The notes: a model not told the origin generated them from the sequence alone. A stretch of DNA of 64,000 nucleotides from Amylibacter sp. (GCA_021775355.1 JAJFHZ010000019.1:1-64000), one strand, 5' to 3'; positions 25,521 through 37,366 are shown, counted from the first letter of the stretch. Made by a program: numbers and translations.

Positions 25521-26759
25521 TCAGGAATTGTTCTTTGGCGTAAGCTTCACAACATCAGCACCCTTGTGCTCCAATTCATCGAAATCGAACGCATCCAGCC
25601 GCCGCGCCCGTGAGCCTGCCTTCGTGGCCGAGATTTTGATCTCTTCGATGTCTTTTCCTGCCTGATTAAAATGCCGATCCAGATTTTCAACACGATTGCC
25701 CAGACGATCCACATCCTTATAGAGCAAGCCCAATTCCTTACGAATGGCACCAGCCTGTTCCTGCATCCGTGCATCTTTCAGCACCGCCCGCATCGTGTTC
25801 AGCGTCGCCATGCAGGTGGTCGGTGACACGATCCAGACACGCGCATCAAATCCTTCGCGAACAATATCCGCGAAATTCGCGTGCAATTCCGCATAGACCG
25901 CTTCAGACGGCAGAAACATCAACGCCCCATCTGCGGTTTCGCCTTCAATGATATATTTCTCACTGATCGCTTTGATATGCGCGCGTAAAGACGTGCGCAT
26001 CGCACGCGCGGCTATCACTAAATGTTCATCCGTTTTCGCTGCACGAATAGCCTCATATGCTTCCAGTGGAAACTTTGCATCAATCACAATCGGCCCGGGC
26101 GGGTTGGGCAAATGGATCAGACAATCCGCCCTTTTCCCGTTGGAAAGCGTTGCCTGCATACTATAGGCGTCCGGCGCCAACGCTTTGGACACAATATCGT
26201 TCAGCTGGATTTCCCCAAACGCCCCGCGTGTTTGTTTGTTGGACAAAATATCCTGCAAACCCAGAACATCACCCGACAGTTTTTCAATATTTGTCTGCGC
26301 TTTATCAATCGTCGCCAGGCGTTCCTGTAGTTGCGTCAGCGATTGCGTGGTTTTCACGCTCGAGCCATGAAGACTGTCTTTCATGCCTTTTTGCATCTCA
26401 TACAAAGCCTGCGCAGATTTCAAAGCATTCGTATGTAACGTTTCATTCATGCCCTGTTGCACAGTTGCCAGACGTTTTTCCATCGTCTGGATCAAGTTTA
26501 CCTGCGCGTTGGCCTGCGTATCTGAAACGCTTTGCAGGTTTCCAGTCAGTTGCTGCTGCCCCGCGCCAAGAGTTTGCACATCAGTATTTAAGCGGTTCAT
26601 CTGTGCCGCCATATATTCCATAGAGGCCCCGGATTGCCCAGCCCGGCGAACAATCACGATCAGCAGAATAATAACAAGGAAAAGAATTGCAGTTCCGATC
26701 AACCCGCCAATTACAAACGGGTCGTTCATAGAAAAACTTTGTTCACCAATTTGTATCAT
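25521..26759 (-). CDS. rmuC: DNA recombination protein RmuC homologue
   Basis: A 412-residue protein: one N-terminal transmembrane helix ([20 protein letters not shown]), a long coiled coil (about residues 40-170) and the RmuC nuclease-like domain with [28 protein letters not shown] and [15 protein letters not shown]. RmuC limits recombination at inverted repeats; the mechanism is unclear. The start at 26757-26759 overlaps the mutL stop in an ATGA, so the two genes are translationally coupled. A longer frame running into mutL is an artefact. Confidence 0.92.
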   Translation of the reverse strand: MIQIGEQSFSMNDPFVIGGLIGTAILFLVIILLIVIVRRAGQSGASMEYMAAQMNRLNTDVQTLGAGQQQLTGNLQSVSDTQANAQVNLIQTMEKRLATVQQGMNETLHTNALKSAQALYEMQKGMKDSLHGSSVKTTQSLTQLQERLATIDKAQTNIEKLSGDVLGLQDILSNKQTRGAFGEIQLNDIVSKALAPDAYSMQATLSNGKRADCLIHLPNPPGPIVIDAKFPLEAYEAIRAAKTDEHLVIAARAMRTSLRAHIKAISEKYIIEGETADGALMFLPSEAVYAELHANFADIVREGFDARVWIVSPTTCMATLNTMRAVLKDARMQEQAGAIRKELGLLYKDVDRLGNRVENLDRHFNQAGKDIEEIKISATKAGSRARRLDAFDFDELEHKGADVVKLTPKNNS

Positions 26760-28570
26760 GTCCTGCCAAACAATCTTTCTATATCCGCCAATTTCAATTC
26801 CACGTAAGTTGGCCGCCCGTGGTTGCACTGCCCTGAATGCGGTGTCACTTCCATTTCACGCAAAAGCGCGTTCATTTCATCCGCCTGCATCCGTCGGCCT
26901 GATCGGATAGACCCGTGGCAGGCAACCCGCGATAGAATCGCTTCAATTTGGTTTTTCACGGCTTGGCTATGACTTTGGTCGGTTAGTTCATCACAAATAT
27001 CACGCACCAGATTTGCCGCATTCACTTCACCCAGTATCGCAGGTGTTTCGCGCACACAAACCGCATTTCCACCAAACTCTTCGATCACCAAACCTAATTG
27101 CGCCAACACGGGCAGAACTTCCATCAGACTTAGACGTTCATTTTCGGATAATTCCACAACTTCGGGCAACAGCAAAGCTTGTGATGCCACACCGTTTTGT
27201 GCCATCTGCACCTTCAGCTTTTCATACACCAACCGTTCGTGCGCTGCATGTTGATCCACAATCACCATACCGTCTTTGGTTTGCGCAATGATATAATTTT
27301 CATGCACCTGTGCACGTGCCGCCCCCAATGGGCTATCCGCTTCAACAACCTCTATCGGCGCTTCTTCCACCCGCCCTGAATAGTCCGTTTGCACCTCAGC
27401 GAAACCTGATTGTACAGGTGAAAATGTTGCAGGTCGTGATTGCTGATCCATTTGATAGACAGGCGTTTCAGGGCGAAACGCGCCCAAGGTGGCATCCGCC
27501 ACAGTGGTTGATGCGCGATGTCCTGCATTCGCCAAAGCATGGCGCAACCCAGATACGATCAGGCTGCGCGCGGCGGTCGGTTCACGAAACCGCACTTCGG
27601 CCTTGGCAGGATGGACATTCACATCGACCAATGTTGGATCGCATTCGATAAACAAAGCCACAACAGGGTGTCTGTCACGACTTAGGAAATCAAAATAGGC
27701 TCCACGCACTGCCCCTAATAACAAGCGGTCCTTCACAGGGCGTCCATTCACGAAAAGATATTGCCCGATTGCGACACCGCGTGAATAGGTTGGTAAAGAT
27801 GCATAGCCATGCAACGACAGACCTTCGCGTTCATAGTCCAGCGCAACTGCGTTTTCGGCAAACCCCGCCCCCAGAATTGAACGCAACCGCCCCAGAACCG
27901 CATCAAACAGATCCCCTGATTGCGCATCCGCACGAAAGGTCACACGGCCCTGCCCACCACCTGATATATCGCGCAAAGTGAACCCGACATAGGGTTCCGC
28001 CATCGCCAAACGTTTGATCACATCGATAATCGCCTGCGCTTCGGCGCGATCCGTACGCAAAAACTTCAACCGTGCGGGGGTTGCATGAAACAAATCATTC
28101 AAATCAACCGTTGTGCCGACGCCCCGCGCCGCAGGCTTTACAGGCAGAATATCCCCGCCATTAACCGAAATTTCAGCCGCACTGTCAGCCCCTTCAATCC
28201 GTGATGAAATGGTCAGGCGACCAACCGCACCCAAAGACGGCAATGCCTCACCGCGAAACCCAAAAGTATGGATATTCAACAGGTCAGACCCATCTATTTT
28301 AGAGGTCGCATGACGTGACAATGCAAGTTTCAGCTGATCCGCTGGAATACCCAAACCGTCATCGACCACGCGGATCAGGGTTTTACCACCATCCGCATAA
28401 GCCACGTCAATACGTTTCGCCCCTGCATCTAACGCATTTTCAACCAGCTCTTTTACAGCAGAGCTGGGTCGCTCTACAACTTCACCAGCTGCAATACGAT
28501 TTGCAGCAGCATCATCAAGTTGTCGTATTTGCGGGCGGGAACCCATGATATTGGGGCTTAGTTTGTTCAT
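26756..28570 (-). CDS. mutL: DNA mismatch repair protein MutL
   Basis: A 604-residue MutL with the GHKL ATPase at the N-terminus ([20 protein letters not shown], then [34 protein letters not shown]) and the C-terminal dimerisation domain ([31 protein letters not shown]). It couples MutS recognition of mismatches to strand removal. The start at 28570 (MNKLSPN) lacks a strong ribosome site; an ATG eight codons later is also possible. It is followed by rmuC with an ATGA overlap and lies downstream of the M16 peptidase pair. Confidence 0.96.
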   Translation of the reverse strand: MNKLSPNIMGSRPQIRQLDDAAANRIAAGEVVERPSSAVKELVENALDAGAKRIDVAYADGGKTLIRVVDDGLGIPADQLKLALSRHATSKIDGSDLLNIHTFGFRGEALPSLGAVGRLTISSRIEGADSAAEISVNGGDILPVKPAARGVGTTVDLNDLFHATPARLKFLRTDRAEAQAIIDVIKRLAMAEPYVGFTLRDISGGGQGRVTFRADAQSGDLFDAVLGRLRSILGAGFAENAVALDYEREGLSLHGYASLPTYSRGVAIGQYLFVNGRPVKDRLLLGAVRGAYFDFLSRDRHPVVALFIECDPTLVDVNVHPAKAEVRFREPTAARSLIVSGLRHALANAGHRASTTVADATLGAFRPETPVYQMDQQSRPATFSPVQSGFAEVQTDYSGRVEEAPIEVVEADSPLGAARAQVHENYIIAQTKDGMVIVDQHAAHERLVYEKLKVQMAQNGVASQALLLPEVVELSENERLSLMEVLPVLAQLGLVIEEFGGNAVCVRETPAILGEVNAANLVRDICDELTDQSHSQAVKNQIEAILSRVACHGSIRSGRRMQADEMNALLREMEVTPHSGQCNHGRPTYVELKLADIERLFGRT

Positions 28571-28616
28571 ACCACTAGGGATAGCATAAACATGTCCGAT
28601 TCGACAGCACCAACCG

Positions 28617-29927
28617 TCAGTCTGTTGAAACCAGCCCTTCAGGCTTGCCAACCACGACAAAACGCATCGCATCGGGCTTCAGTAACCACTTGGCAACCGA
28701 ATTCACCTCTTCCAGCGTCACCGCATTGACCTTATCATTGCGCGTTTTGGGGTAATCAATCGGATAGCCCTGCATCTGCATACCAACCAACAGGCCCGCG
28801 ATGCGCCCGTTGCCGTCAAAACGCAACGGATAGGCCCCGGTCAGGTATTTCTTGGCAGCAATCAATTCCGCCTCTGTTACCCCGTTTTCGGCCATCTTAC
28901 GCCATTCTTCTTGGATAACCTCTATCGCGGTTTTGATCCGATCATTCGACGATGAAACGCTGCCGCCCACGATGCTGACATAATCATAGGGTGCAAGATA
29001 GGAATAAACCCCATATGTTAGCCCACGCTTTTCGCGCACCTCTTGGGTAAGGCGTGCGGTAAAACCACTACCACCTAGGATATGATTCAAAAGGTACGCC
29101 GCGAAAAATTCTGGATCATCGCGATCAATTCCCGCATGTGCCCAAACGGCTACCGCTTGTGGTGTATCAAAATCCACTACGGACAACCCGCCAGAGGCGG
29201 CAAATTCGGTTTTCTGCGGCAGCGCGGGCCCAGTTTCAGATAATTCACCCAACAACTCATCTAAAAGCGGCCCTAGTTCTGCCGCTGTTATATCGCCCAC
29301 AACACTGACAAACATGCGATCCTTGGCAAACGCGCCCTTATGTGCGGTGCGAATATCATCAACCGTCAGGGATGCAACCGTTTCAGGCGTGCCCTCCAGC
29401 GGTTGACTGTAAGGGTGGTTCGGATAGGCCAAGGCACGGATTGTACGACCTGCAATATCACCGGGATCCGTTTCACTGGAGCGCACAATAGACAACACCT
29501 GTTTTTTGACGCGATCAAACGCGATTGCATCAAACGAAGGTTCCATCAAAGCCTGCTTCAGTAAAGCCAGTGCCTGATCGCGATTTTCCGTCAAAACCTG
29601 CGCTGAAATGGAAACACTGTCACGCCCGGCATCATAACCAAAGCTTGCTGCCAGTTCTTCTGCGGCCTTGGAAAAAGCGGTCGCGTCCATATCGTCGGAA
29701 CCTTCTTCCAACAACCCTGTCATCAGATAAGTCGCCCCGGCTTTTTCAGGCGCATCTAGTGACGCACCACCCTTAAAACTGACTTCCAAGGCAATGAACG
29801 GAATGCTGTGCTCTTCTACCAACCAGACCTTTATACCACCCTTGGTGGTGATTTCCTGAATATCCGTTTCAGCAACAGCGGAAACTGTACAAAATGCCCA
29901 AGCTATCAAAGCCAATATAATACGCAT
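28617..29927 (-). CDS. M16 peptidase-family protein, catalytically inactive partner
   Basis: A 436-residue exported protein (signal peptide 1-19, ...CTVSAVAE) of the pitrilysin/insulinase fold. At the position of the zinc motif HxxEH it has [15 protein letters not shown], so the metal ligands are missing. The substrate-binding C-terminal RxxxY-like segment ([16 protein letters not shown]) is retained. It probably pairs with the active M16 protein encoded immediately upstream, as in heterodimeric bacterial M16B peptidases and mitochondrial MPP. The start is at 29927, five bases after the partner's stop, with GGAAGG upstream. Confidence 0.9.
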   Translation of the reverse strand: MRIILALIAWAFCTVSAVAETDIQEITTKGGIKVWLVEEHSIPFIALEVSFKGGASLDAPEKAGATYLMTGLLEEGSDDMDATAFSKAAEELAASFGYDAGRDSVSISAQVLTENRDQALALLKQALMEPSFDAIAFDRVKKQVLSIVRSSETDPGDIAGRTIRALAYPNHPYSQPLEGTPETVASLTVDDIRTAHKGAFAKDRMFVSVVGDITAAELGPLLDELLGELSETGPALPQKTEFAASGGLSVVDFDTPQAVAVWAHAGIDRDDPEFFAAYLLNHILGGSGFTARLTQEVREKRGLTYGVYSYLAPYDYVSIVGGSVSSSNDRIKTAIEVIQEEWRKMAENGVTEAELIAAKKYLTGAYPLRFDGNGRIAGLLVGMQMQGYPIDYPKTRNDKVNAVTLEEVNSVAKWLLKPDAMRFVVVGKPEGLVSTD

Positions 29928-29932
29928 GGGGA

Positions 29933-31264
29933 TCAACCTTCCGCCTTGGGCAGCAACCACGACGTTACTGAATTATTCGGGTTCAGAACTTTACGCGCAG
30001 CCGCTTTCACATCATCCGCCGTCACTGATTGTAAAACATCGGGCCAAACTTGAATATCTTCAATTGTCAGACCAGAGGTCAGGCCGGTTCCGTAACGACG
30101 TGCCAAACCGGACAGGCTATCACGGGCATAAATCTGCCCCGCCTTTGCTTGCGTCTTCAGCCGCGCCAAATGCGCCTGATCTATTTCGCTATTCAGAAAA
30201 GCCTGCAATGCTGCATCCAACGCCTCTTCCGCCTGTTCCGGCGTAGCAGTCGGTGCAGGTAAAACATACAGACCGAAAGTATCTCTATCCAAAGACACAC
30301 CATCATAAAATGCGGAAATATTCAGTGCGACTTTCTGTTTCAATTGCAGTTCCTGTCCCAGATAAGATGTAATTCCGGAACCACCCAAAAGCTGCGCCAA
30401 CATTTCCAATGCGGCTGCTTCTTTCTGGGCACCCGATTTACGATTTTCGGCCAAATACGTCCGTACCAACGCCGGTTGACGCACACGGGCGTCTTCCATT
30501 TCAATACGTAAAGGTGCCAGATGCGGCGGTTCTTGTGTGCGCTTTCGTTCAGGCAAGTTCAACGACGGGGTGCGTTTGCCATAGTATTTTTGCGCCAATG
30601 TGCGCACTTCATCAGGGGTAGTATCACCTGCAACAATTAAAATAGCATTGTTCGGGGCATAATATTTTTTATAAAAGTCCAGCGCATCCTGTTGGGTCAA
30701 TTGCGCAATCTCATGTTTCCAACCAATTACGGGGATACCGTAACGATGGTTGAAATACTGTAATGCACTGCGTTGTTCACGCAGCAATGCGCTGGGGTTG
30801 CTTTCAGTCCGCGAATTTCGTTCTTCTATAACCACATCACGTTCCGGCAAAACCTCTTCTTCCGACAGGATCAGATTTTGCATCCGGTCTGCTTCGATCT
30901 GCATCATCAATGGCAGCCGATCGGCTGATACTTTTTGGTAGTAACCCGTGTAATCATATGACGTGAACGCGTTTTCCTGACCACCATTGGCCGATACAAT
31001 CTTGGAAAACTCCCCAGGCACCATCGTTTCCGTCCCTTTGAACATCAAATGTTCCAAGAAATGCGCAATACCCGATTTTCCAGCCTGCTCGTCAGCCGAG
31101 CCAACGCGATACCAAACCATATGGGTCACAACAGGGGCACGGTGATCTTCAATCACTACAACCTGCATGCCGTTTTCCAAATCGAAAGACGTCACAATTT
31201 CTGCGAACAAGACCGATGGTAGAAAAGATAAAACAAACGTAATCATTCCGATGAGCGTTTTCAT
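29933..31264 (-). CDS. M16 zinc metallopeptidase, active subunit
   Basis: A 443-residue periplasmic peptidase: signal peptide 1-21 (ending VLFAE), then the inverted zinc motif HFLEH at residues 68-72 and the downstream glutamate in VVIEERNSRTE. It would degrade peptides in a chamber formed with the inactive partner encoded downstream. I chose M11 of the long frame as the start since it gives a proper signal peptide. It follows the DUF3035 lipoprotein and LspA genes on the same strand. Confidence 0.92.
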   Translation of the reverse strand: MKTLIGMITFVLSFLPSVLFAEIVTSFDLENGMQVVVIEDHRAPVVTHMVWYRVGSADEQAGKSGIAHFLEHLMFKGTETMVPGEFSKIVSANGGQENAFTSYDYTGYYQKVSADRLPLMMQIEADRMQNLILSEEEVLPERDVVIEERNSRTESNPSALLREQRSALQYFNHRYGIPVIGWKHEIAQLTQQDALDFYKKYYAPNNAILIVAGDTTPDEVRTLAQKYYGKRTPSLNLPERKRTQEPPHLAPLRIEMEDARVRQPALVRTYLAENRKSGAQKEAAALEMLAQLLGGSGITSYLGQELQLKQKVALNISAFYDGVSLDRDTFGLYVLPAPTATPEQAEEALDAALQAFLNSEIDQAHLARLKTQAKAGQIYARDSLSGLARRYGTGLTSGLTIEDIQVWPDVLQSVTADDVKAAARKVLNPNNSVTSWLLPKAEG

Positions 31265-31382
31265 ATTGATGATAAAACCTTTTAGAAGAAACATGACAAA
31301 TCTTAACTAAGCGCAAACCATGTGCCAGACAACAAGGTAAACACAATTGTGAAGAACGCTTAACCGTACTCAGAGCCCTGTT

Positions 31383-31982
31383 TTAGTTTTTCTTCTTGCC
31401 TCTGCGCGGTGTTACTTTCGTAGCCCCGGGTAAAAACAATTTCCGCGTACCCTCACTCGTGGGGGCAGTTGGCGTGCGCACACCCATTGCACGCAAACGA
31501 TTTAGTTCATCATACGCTTCCAAGGTCTCGCCTTTGAAGCGTTTCAGGTAAGCCTGATCGCTGTAAATCCAGCGTTCATAAAATCTTGCACGGTGTTTTT
31601 TGCGATATTTTTCATCTTCGGCTGCCAAATTAGTGCGAATATCAGGTGAAACACCAAATCTGGAAACCGCCACGATTAGCGACTGCTCGCCACTACCGAT
31701 CAGTGGGCTGTCCAATTGCTCTGCCTTGCCGCCCAATGCGGCTACAGCATCATGCTGAGGGGTCATATCTGCACGGTTTTTTGCATCCAAAGTCGGCTCG
31801 GGCAGCGTTTCATAATCTTCGGGCATGACCAATTCCTTTGTCGGCAAAACCGCAAATTCATCAGGTCCGGCATCTTTCAGTCTGAAATTGCCGTTCTTAC
31901 CGAAAACAGGATTTTCATCACATGCAGCCAGTGTGACAACAAGCGCCATCGGTAAGATCAACTTTAATATCCGTACAAACAT
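31383..31982 (-). CDS. DUF3035 lipoprotein
   Basis: A 199-residue predicted lipoprotein. The signal peptide ends in the lipobox LVVTLAAC, so the mature protein would start at the cysteine and be lipidated. The mature part is polar and proline-rich with a conserved LPTKELVMPEDYE-like stretch (the DUF3035 signature, following FAVLP). The aspartate after the cysteine (CDEN) resembles the inner-membrane retention signal known in enterobacteria, which may not apply here. Its neighbours are lspA (which processes lipoproteins) and the M16 pair. Confidence 0.85.
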   Translation of the reverse strand: MFVRILKLILPMALVVTLAACDENPVFGKNGNFRLKDAGPDEFAVLPTKELVMPEDYETLPEPTLDAKNRADMTPQHDAVAALGGKAEQLDSPLIGSGEQSLIVAVSRFGVSPDIRTNLAAEDEKYRKKHRARFYERWIYSDQAYLKRFKGETLEAYDELNRLRAMGVRTPTAPTSEGTRKLFLPGATKVTPRRGKKKN

Positions 31983-32043
31983 ATACTGCCCACACCTTGA
32001 CAAACTCTTTCGTGTCACTGTTTAGCCTAGAATTAAACCCGCG

Positions 32044-32514
32044 TCACGCCCTCTTCTTCAGCTTTTCGGAAAAGAATATCAAACCGAATGCGCCAATGAA
32101 AACGAAAATATCAGCTACATTAAATGCACTTGGGTTTTCCCAACCACAACATGACATGTTCAAAAAATCAGCGACCGCACCATAAACTACACGATCATAG
32201 GCGTTACCTAGGGCGCCGCCGATAATGCTGCCAAATAATAACGCAGCACCCCAACCTTTGAAATTTCGAGCATACCACAAAACAGCAAGCGAAATCAGAA
32301 TTGTGAATGCCGTCAATCCCCAGCGCATGATGTCTGAATGATTGGCAAACAGTCCAAAATTTATACCCGTATTCCAACCCATGCGGAAATTCAGCAAGGG
32401 CGGCAGGACATCAATGGCAAATTTGGTTTTCAAATCCAGATGAAAAACAACATACCATTTACTGATCTGATCGATCAGAAATGCAAGTGTCGCAATGATA
32501 ACTGTCTTGCCCAT
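32044..32514 (-). CDS. lspA: lipoprotein signal peptidase (signal peptidase II)
   Basis: A 156-residue inner-membrane aspartic protease with four transmembrane segments. Catalytic aspartates are in GNAYDRVVYGAVADF, and the N-terminal LIDQISKWYV segment is typical. It removes signal peptides from prolipoproteins, including presumably the DUF3035 protein encoded next. The start (MGKTVIIATL) lies 10 bases after the purH stop; the longer frame reads into purH. Confidence 0.95.
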   Translation of the reverse strand: MGKTVIIATLAFLIDQISKWYVVFHLDLKTKFAIDVLPPLLNFRMGWNTGINFGLFANHSDIMRWGLTAFTILISLAVLWYARNFKGWGAALLFGSIIGGALGNAYDRVVYGAVADFLNMSCCGWENPSAFNVADIFVFIGAFGLIFFSEKLKKRA

Positions 32515-32524
32515 ACTCGGCCCC

Positions 32525-34117
32525 TTAATGCCTAAAGTGACGCATACCTGTGTAAACCATCGCCAATCCCGCTTCATCCGCGGCTTTGATCACTTCATCG
32601 TCACGCATGGATCCGCCCGGTTGGATCACTGCCGTTGCCCCTGCCTCTGCCGCCGTCAGCAAACCGTCTGAAAACGGAAAAAACGCATCCGACGCCACAA
32701 CAGACCCTTTGGTTAATGGCTCCGCCAATCCCATCGCTTCTGCCATATCAATAGATTTACGTGCTGCAATCCGTGTACTGTCAACACGGCTCATTTGGCC
32801 CGCGCCCACACCAACAGTCGCTTGATCTTTGACGTAGATAATCGCGTTTGATTTCACATGTTTCGCGACTTTCCAAGCAAATAACATATCGCGCAACTCG
32901 GCCGCTGTAGGTGCCCGCTTGGTGACAACCTTCAGATCATCCAGCGAAATGAACCCGTTGTCACGGTCCTGTATCAGATAGCCACCCGATACTTGCTTCC
33001 AGACCTGCCCACCCGTGTGAATATCAGGTAAACCGCCCGTTTCCAGCAACCGCAGGTTCTTTTTGTTCGCAAAAATGGACTTGGCTTCATCACTGATAGA
33101 CGGCGCGATCACCACTTCGGTAAAAATTTCTACAATCTGTTCAGCCGTCGCGGCATCCAACGTTTGGTTCAACGCAATAATCCCGCCAAAGGCCGAGGTG
33201 CGATCGCAATCAAACGCTGCCTTATAAGCCCCCGCCAGTGTCGCGCCGCGTGCTACACCGCAAGGGTTTGCGTGTTTGATAATCGCACAAGCCGGCCCAC
33301 CTGCAGGGTCAAATTCCGCTACCAGTTCATATGCCGCATCAGTGTCGTTGATGTTGTTGTATGACAGTTCTTTGCCTTGCAGTTGTATGGCAGTTGATAC
33401 TCCGGAACGCGCACTGCCATCACTGTAGAAACTGGCTGATTGGTGTGGATTTTCACCATAGCGCAAGGTTTGCACATGTGCCCCAGCAATTGCTTTGCGA
33501 CGCGGCTGTTCTTCGCCAATCGCCGCCGCCATCCATGTTGATACTGCCGCATCATAGGCCGCCGTGCGTGCGTAAGCGATCTGCGCCATTTTCTGGCGGA
33601 ACGCCAAGGTCGTATCACCATCATTCGCCTTTATCTCATCCAGCAAACCCTGGTAATCTTCCACATCCACAACCGTCACCACAAACCCGTGGTTTTTGGA
33701 CGCCGCACGGATCATCGCAGGCCCGCCAATATCGATATTTTCAATGCAATCCTCATATGAACCACCCGCGGCCACAGTTGCTTCAAACGGATAAAGGTTC
33801 ACCACCAGCAGATCGATACCATCAATGCCGTGTTCCTTCATCGCGGCCACATGCTCTGCATTATCGCGCAACGCCAGCAATCCACCATGCACCATTGGAT
33901 GTAGCGTCTTCACCCGCCCGTCCATCATTTCAGGAAAATCGGTAATTTCGGATACATCCCGTACAGGTAACCCCGCATCACGGATCGCCTTTGCAGTTCC
34001 CCCTGTTGACAACAACTCTACACCGGCTGCATTCAGTGCAGTCGCCAGATCAACAAGACCGGTTTTATCGGAAACGGAAAGTAAAGCGCGTCGAATAGTG
34101 ACGGGGCTGTTTGGCAT
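32525..34117 (-). CDS. purH: bifunctional AICAR transformylase / IMP cyclohydrolase
   Basis: A 530-residue enzyme performing the last two steps of purine synthesis (AICAR to FAICAR to IMP). The N-terminal MGS-like cyclohydrolase domain ([41 protein letters not shown]) is followed by the transformylase domain ([34 protein letters not shown]). AAGGA precedes the ATG. It sits between the heparinase-like gene and lspA on the same strand. Confidence 0.97.
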   Translation of the reverse strand: MPNSPVTIRRALLSVSDKTGLVDLATALNAAGVELLSTGGTAKAIRDAGLPVRDVSEITDFPEMMDGRVKTLHPMVHGGLLALRDNAEHVAAMKEHGIDGIDLLVVNLYPFEATVAAGGSYEDCIENIDIGGPAMIRAASKNHGFVVTVVDVEDYQGLLDEIKANDGDTTLAFRQKMAQIAYARTAAYDAAVSTWMAAAIGEEQPRRKAIAGAHVQTLRYGENPHQSASFYSDGSARSGVSTAIQLQGKELSYNNINDTDAAYELVAEFDPAGGPACAIIKHANPCGVARGATLAGAYKAAFDCDRTSAFGGIIALNQTLDAATAEQIVEIFTEVVIAPSISDEAKSIFANKKNLRLLETGGLPDIHTGGQVWKQVSGGYLIQDRDNGFISLDDLKVVTKRAPTAAELRDMLFAWKVAKHVKSNAIIYVKDQATVGVGAGQMSRVDSTRIAARKSIDMAEAMGLAEPLTKGSVVASDAFFPFSDGLLTAAEAGATAVIQPGGSMRDDEVIKAADEAGLAMVYTGMRHFRH

Positions 34118-34175
34118 TATTCAATATCCTTTGTGCAGGCCGCAACAAATTGCAACCAAAATGGTTAGGCGATCA

Positions 34176-35876
34176 CTAACTCTCTAAACGAGTCAGCATC
34201 CAGGTGACGCTGCCTTCATAATTTACAACGTCTGAAGTTACCACAATCTGTTTTGTCGCGCGTGGTGTTATGCGTTCTGAAGTGAAATATGCACTGTCTT
34301 CCAATGCAAGTTTGCCGCCCGTAGCTTTGAATATCCACATCTCGGTATTTGGCAATTGTAATGACACTGCCATGCCGCCCAAATCCAGCTCTGCCTCTAC
34401 GTCGGGCGCTATATGAAACTTAACGCTAAAAGGAATATTATGCGCAACTTGTCTTTGAACCACTTTGTCAAACTGCATCTGATCCCTTTTTCGGTCGCAA
34501 AAGAAACGGTCTGTTCCCGCTAACACGCGGCCATTGGGGATCAGTTCCAATCGACGGCTATACGTCAACCCAAAAGCCTTTCGATAGCCTGTGTGGCTTG
34601 TTGAAAGAACTGCTGTTGCAACGTTTAGCGTTTTAGGTCGCTGACAAGTTACTATGGTATCCGACGCCAAGCGGATTGGTGGCTTATTATGTTTACCTGC
34701 TTCATTCGAAAAAAATGGCTGAACAGAAGCTACGCTGAATGCACCTGCCGTTTGACTTTCTTTTCGCCGTTGGTCGATTAAATCTCGGCCTGACCCGACG
34801 CTTTTGAAAATTGGAACCAGCCCAGAGGAAAACTCAAATGCCAATGCACAGTCAAAGCCCTGATCCGTCTCTTTGGCTGGCGGCGCAGAGTCTGTATCCA
34901 CAATTAGCAAACTCCCTGCATTTGCAACACGTGAATACCCCATAACACTGTCTGATGTGGAACGCGAACGCGCACCACTATCCTGTAATATCTGTTCTAG
35001 CCGCGCCTCGGTCGATGCCCGTCCACCATGAAACTCGACCAAAGTTCCATCGCCTAACCGCAAGGTACGGATTGCAGGTGCAATGCGTTCTATAGCGTTC
35101 AGCAATGCACGATCAGGTTTTATTGTCGCCAATGTCATTCCTTGGGCAACCCAGACCAGTAAGGTAAAAATATCCAAAAGTTCTTCAGGGTTACGCGTCG
35201 GAATTCCGCCGTCATCTGAAATGTAATTTTCACATTCCTTGGTCAATGCAGTTAATGCCGACTTTAAATCTTTTGCATAATCTTCCAAAGCCAATGCGCC
35301 GTAGACATACCCCACAAGTGCTTGAAACCGCGGCAAACCCTCTGGCGCATAATGCCAGCGTTTTTTCAAAAACCGTGCATGATGTGAAATCGTCGCAAAA
35401 TAATCTTTCTGATTTGTCTTTGTCGTATTACCCGTCAGAATAAGCGCGTGGTTTACCATACGAATAACACGCGCCCCTGCCAATTCCGGTATCCAAAAAA
35501 TATTGTTACCATCCCCGAAATGCGCCAGCCAACTCGCGAACCATTCTCTGGCTGTGGCACAACAGATTAATGATCCGTTTGCTGCCAGATGATCCAACCA
35601 CAAAAAACTATGGGCAGATTTCTGAAATGGCCTATTGTTACTATTAATATCCCAAATCGGGGTATGGGGATCCCGGATCAGACGCCCATCGATTAAAAAA
35701 TTCCCGTCAGCCAACTGCAACCCTTTTTGTGCAGACCCTATACCGTGCACCATTGGTTGTGAGATAAAAGCCCTTGCCGCTTTTCTCCGCCACGTGCGCC
35801 GCGCCACAGCCCTCGTCTTGCGAAACTGATGATCGCGTTTTAATCGATTTAACAATTCAACAACTTTTACTAACAC
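34176..35876 (-). CDS. heparinase II/III family protein
   Basis: A 566-residue protein of the heparinase II/III-like family: an all-alpha toroid in the N-terminal part (WDINSNNRPFQKSAHSF, WLAHFGDG, RMVNHALILTG) and a beta-sandwich C-terminal half. No signal peptide is visible, unlike secreted polysaccharide lyases. Homologues are usual between rsmB and purH in alphaproteobacteria; the substrate is unknown and may be a cell-envelope or matrix polymer. The start is a GTG (35874-35876) with a weak ribosome site; no better start is present nearby. Confidence 0.88.
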   Translation of the reverse strand: MLVKVVELLNRLKRDHQFRKTRAVARRTWRRKAARAFISQPMVHGIGSAQKGLQLADGNFLIDGRLIRDPHTPIWDINSNNRPFQKSAHSFLWLDHLAANGSLICCATAREWFASWLAHFGDGNNIFWIPELAGARVIRMVNHALILTGNTTKTNQKDYFATISHHARFLKKRWHYAPEGLPRFQALVGYVYGALALEDYAKDLKSALTALTKECENYISDDGGIPTRNPEELLDIFTLLVWVAQGMTLATIKPDRALLNAIERIAPAIRTLRLGDGTLVEFHGGRASTEARLEQILQDSGARSRSTSDSVMGYSRVANAGSLLIVDTDSAPPAKETDQGFDCALAFEFSSGLVPIFKSVGSGRDLIDQRRKESQTAGAFSVASVQPFFSNEAGKHNKPPIRLASDTIVTCQRPKTLNVATAVLSTSHTGYRKAFGLTYSRRLELIPNGRVLAGTDRFFCDRKRDQMQFDKVVQRQVAHNIPFSVKFHIAPDVEAELDLGGMAVSLQLPNTEMWIFKATGGKLALEDSAYFTSERITPRATKQIVVTSDVVNYEGSVTWMLTRLES

Positions 35877-35933
35877 ACTACATTTGGCCTAAATTTGTTT
35901 CTTTACCTTGTCTATGGTTTGAGCCCATTACTG

Positions 35934-37229
35934 TCACCCGGTTTTCTTGACCAGCTTTGCAACAAAGAACCCGTCCATGCCACCCTTCTCGGGCCAGTAA
36001 GACGGCAAAGTCCGCAAATACCCGTCTTTGGTCGACCAGTCGCGCGGCACCCCTAACGCATCGGTATCTATCGGCTCTATGACCGCTGTTTCATTTTGCG
36101 TCAAAAATCCTGTGATCTGATCTTCCCCTTCACGCTTCAACAATGAACAGGTGCTGTAAACCAATTGTCCGCCCGGTTTAAGCCACGCAAAAGCGCGTTC
36201 CAGCATTTTTTTTTGTAATGCCACCAGACTGTTAATCGCATCCTTATTCTTTAAATGTGGCAAATCTGGGTGCCGCCTGATTGTGCCTGTGGCAGTACAA
36301 GGCGCATCCAGTAGGATTGCATCATATTCAACGCCCGGTTTCCACGTCAAAACATCTGCGGTCACAACCTTTGCCGTCAAGCTTGTGCGAACCAGATTTT
36401 CATGCACCCGTACCAGACGGTGCTTCGACATATCCATCGCCGTCACTTCACCACCGGCCGCTGCCAGTTGCAAAGTCTTGCCACCGGGGGCCGCACAAAG
36501 ATCCAAAACCTTTTTACCCTCAAGATTTGTCAAACACCGCGCGGGCAGGCTTGCCGCGAAATCTTGTACCCACCAGGCGCCTTCTTCAAATCCCGCAAGA
36601 GCAGATACTTGCCCAGCTTTTCGTAAACGCAAGGCCCCGTCACCAATTATTTCGGCATCCAGCAATGCCACTAACTCCGGTACATCCGCCACGTCCTTAA
36701 CCGTAATATCCAGCGGCACGCTTTTCACGTGCGCCTGTTCGATCAAGGCCACTGCATCTTTGCCGTGATCTTTTAACATGATAGAACGCAGATAATACGG
36801 TAATTCCTGCGTTGGGTGTTCTTGCCAATGTTCGCGCCCCTCACGATCCAGCTTGCGGCAGACCGCATTGATCAAACCCGAAAGATGCGCGGTTTTGCGT
36901 GAAAGTTTTGCCAGGTTCACCGCCGAATCGATCGCCGCGTGTGGACTGATTCCATCCACCAGCAGCTCTGCGGCACACAGGCGTAAAATATGCTGCGCAC
37001 GTAAAGGCGGCTGCTTTTTCAGATAGAAATCCAACAACATATCAATCGGTTCAAGATAACGCAGCGTCGTCGTTGCCAGGCTTTGCGCCCGCGCACGTTC
37101 CGATCCCGACAGCTTTTTCAATATATCACTGCCCGCATCGGCCATCTCGGACAACGGTCGTTGCTCAAACAAAACTCCGTTCAACAGGTTCAGTGCAGCT
37201 ATACGCGCGGACAAGCCAGCTTTTGCCAT
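35934..37229 (-). CDS. rsmB: 16S rRNA (cytosine-967-C5) methyltransferase RsmB
   Basis: A 431-residue RNA methyltransferase with an N-terminal NusB-like RNA-binding domain (about 1-140) and a Rossmann catalytic domain: VLDLCAAPGGKTLQLA (SAM site), ILLDAPCTATGTIRRHPD and the catalytic LVYSTCSLLKREGE, giving the two cysteines of the m5C mechanism. It methylates C967 of 16S rRNA. It is followed by the heparinase-like gene and purH and divergent from the DUF1674 gene. Confidence 0.95.
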   Translation of the reverse strand: MAKAGLSARIAALNLLNGVLFEQRPLSEMADAGSDILKKLSGSERARAQSLATTTLRYLEPIDMLLDFYLKKQPPLRAQHILRLCAAELLVDGISPHAAIDSAVNLAKLSRKTAHLSGLINAVCRKLDREGREHWQEHPTQELPYYLRSIMLKDHGKDAVALIEQAHVKSVPLDITVKDVADVPELVALLDAEIIGDGALRLRKAGQVSALAGFEEGAWWVQDFAASLPARCLTNLEGKKVLDLCAAPGGKTLQLAAAGGEVTAMDMSKHRLVRVHENLVRTSLTAKVVTADVLTWKPGVEYDAILLDAPCTATGTIRRHPDLPHLKNKDAINSLVALQKKMLERAFAWLKPGGQLVYSTCSLLKREGEDQITGFLTQNETAVIEPIDTDALGVPRDWSTKDGYLRTLPSYWPEKGGMDGFFVAKLVKKTG

Positions 37230-37366
37230 TTCAAGTGCCTAACTCATAAGGTTCTAAACATTGTGGGGCTTATGCCTGAAACAGCGCAGATCAGCCAGAG
37301 CATAAAATTGCGCTTCCCCAAAAGCTGCGTTAGATAGAGGTTAGCAAAAACAGGCATAGATATCAA

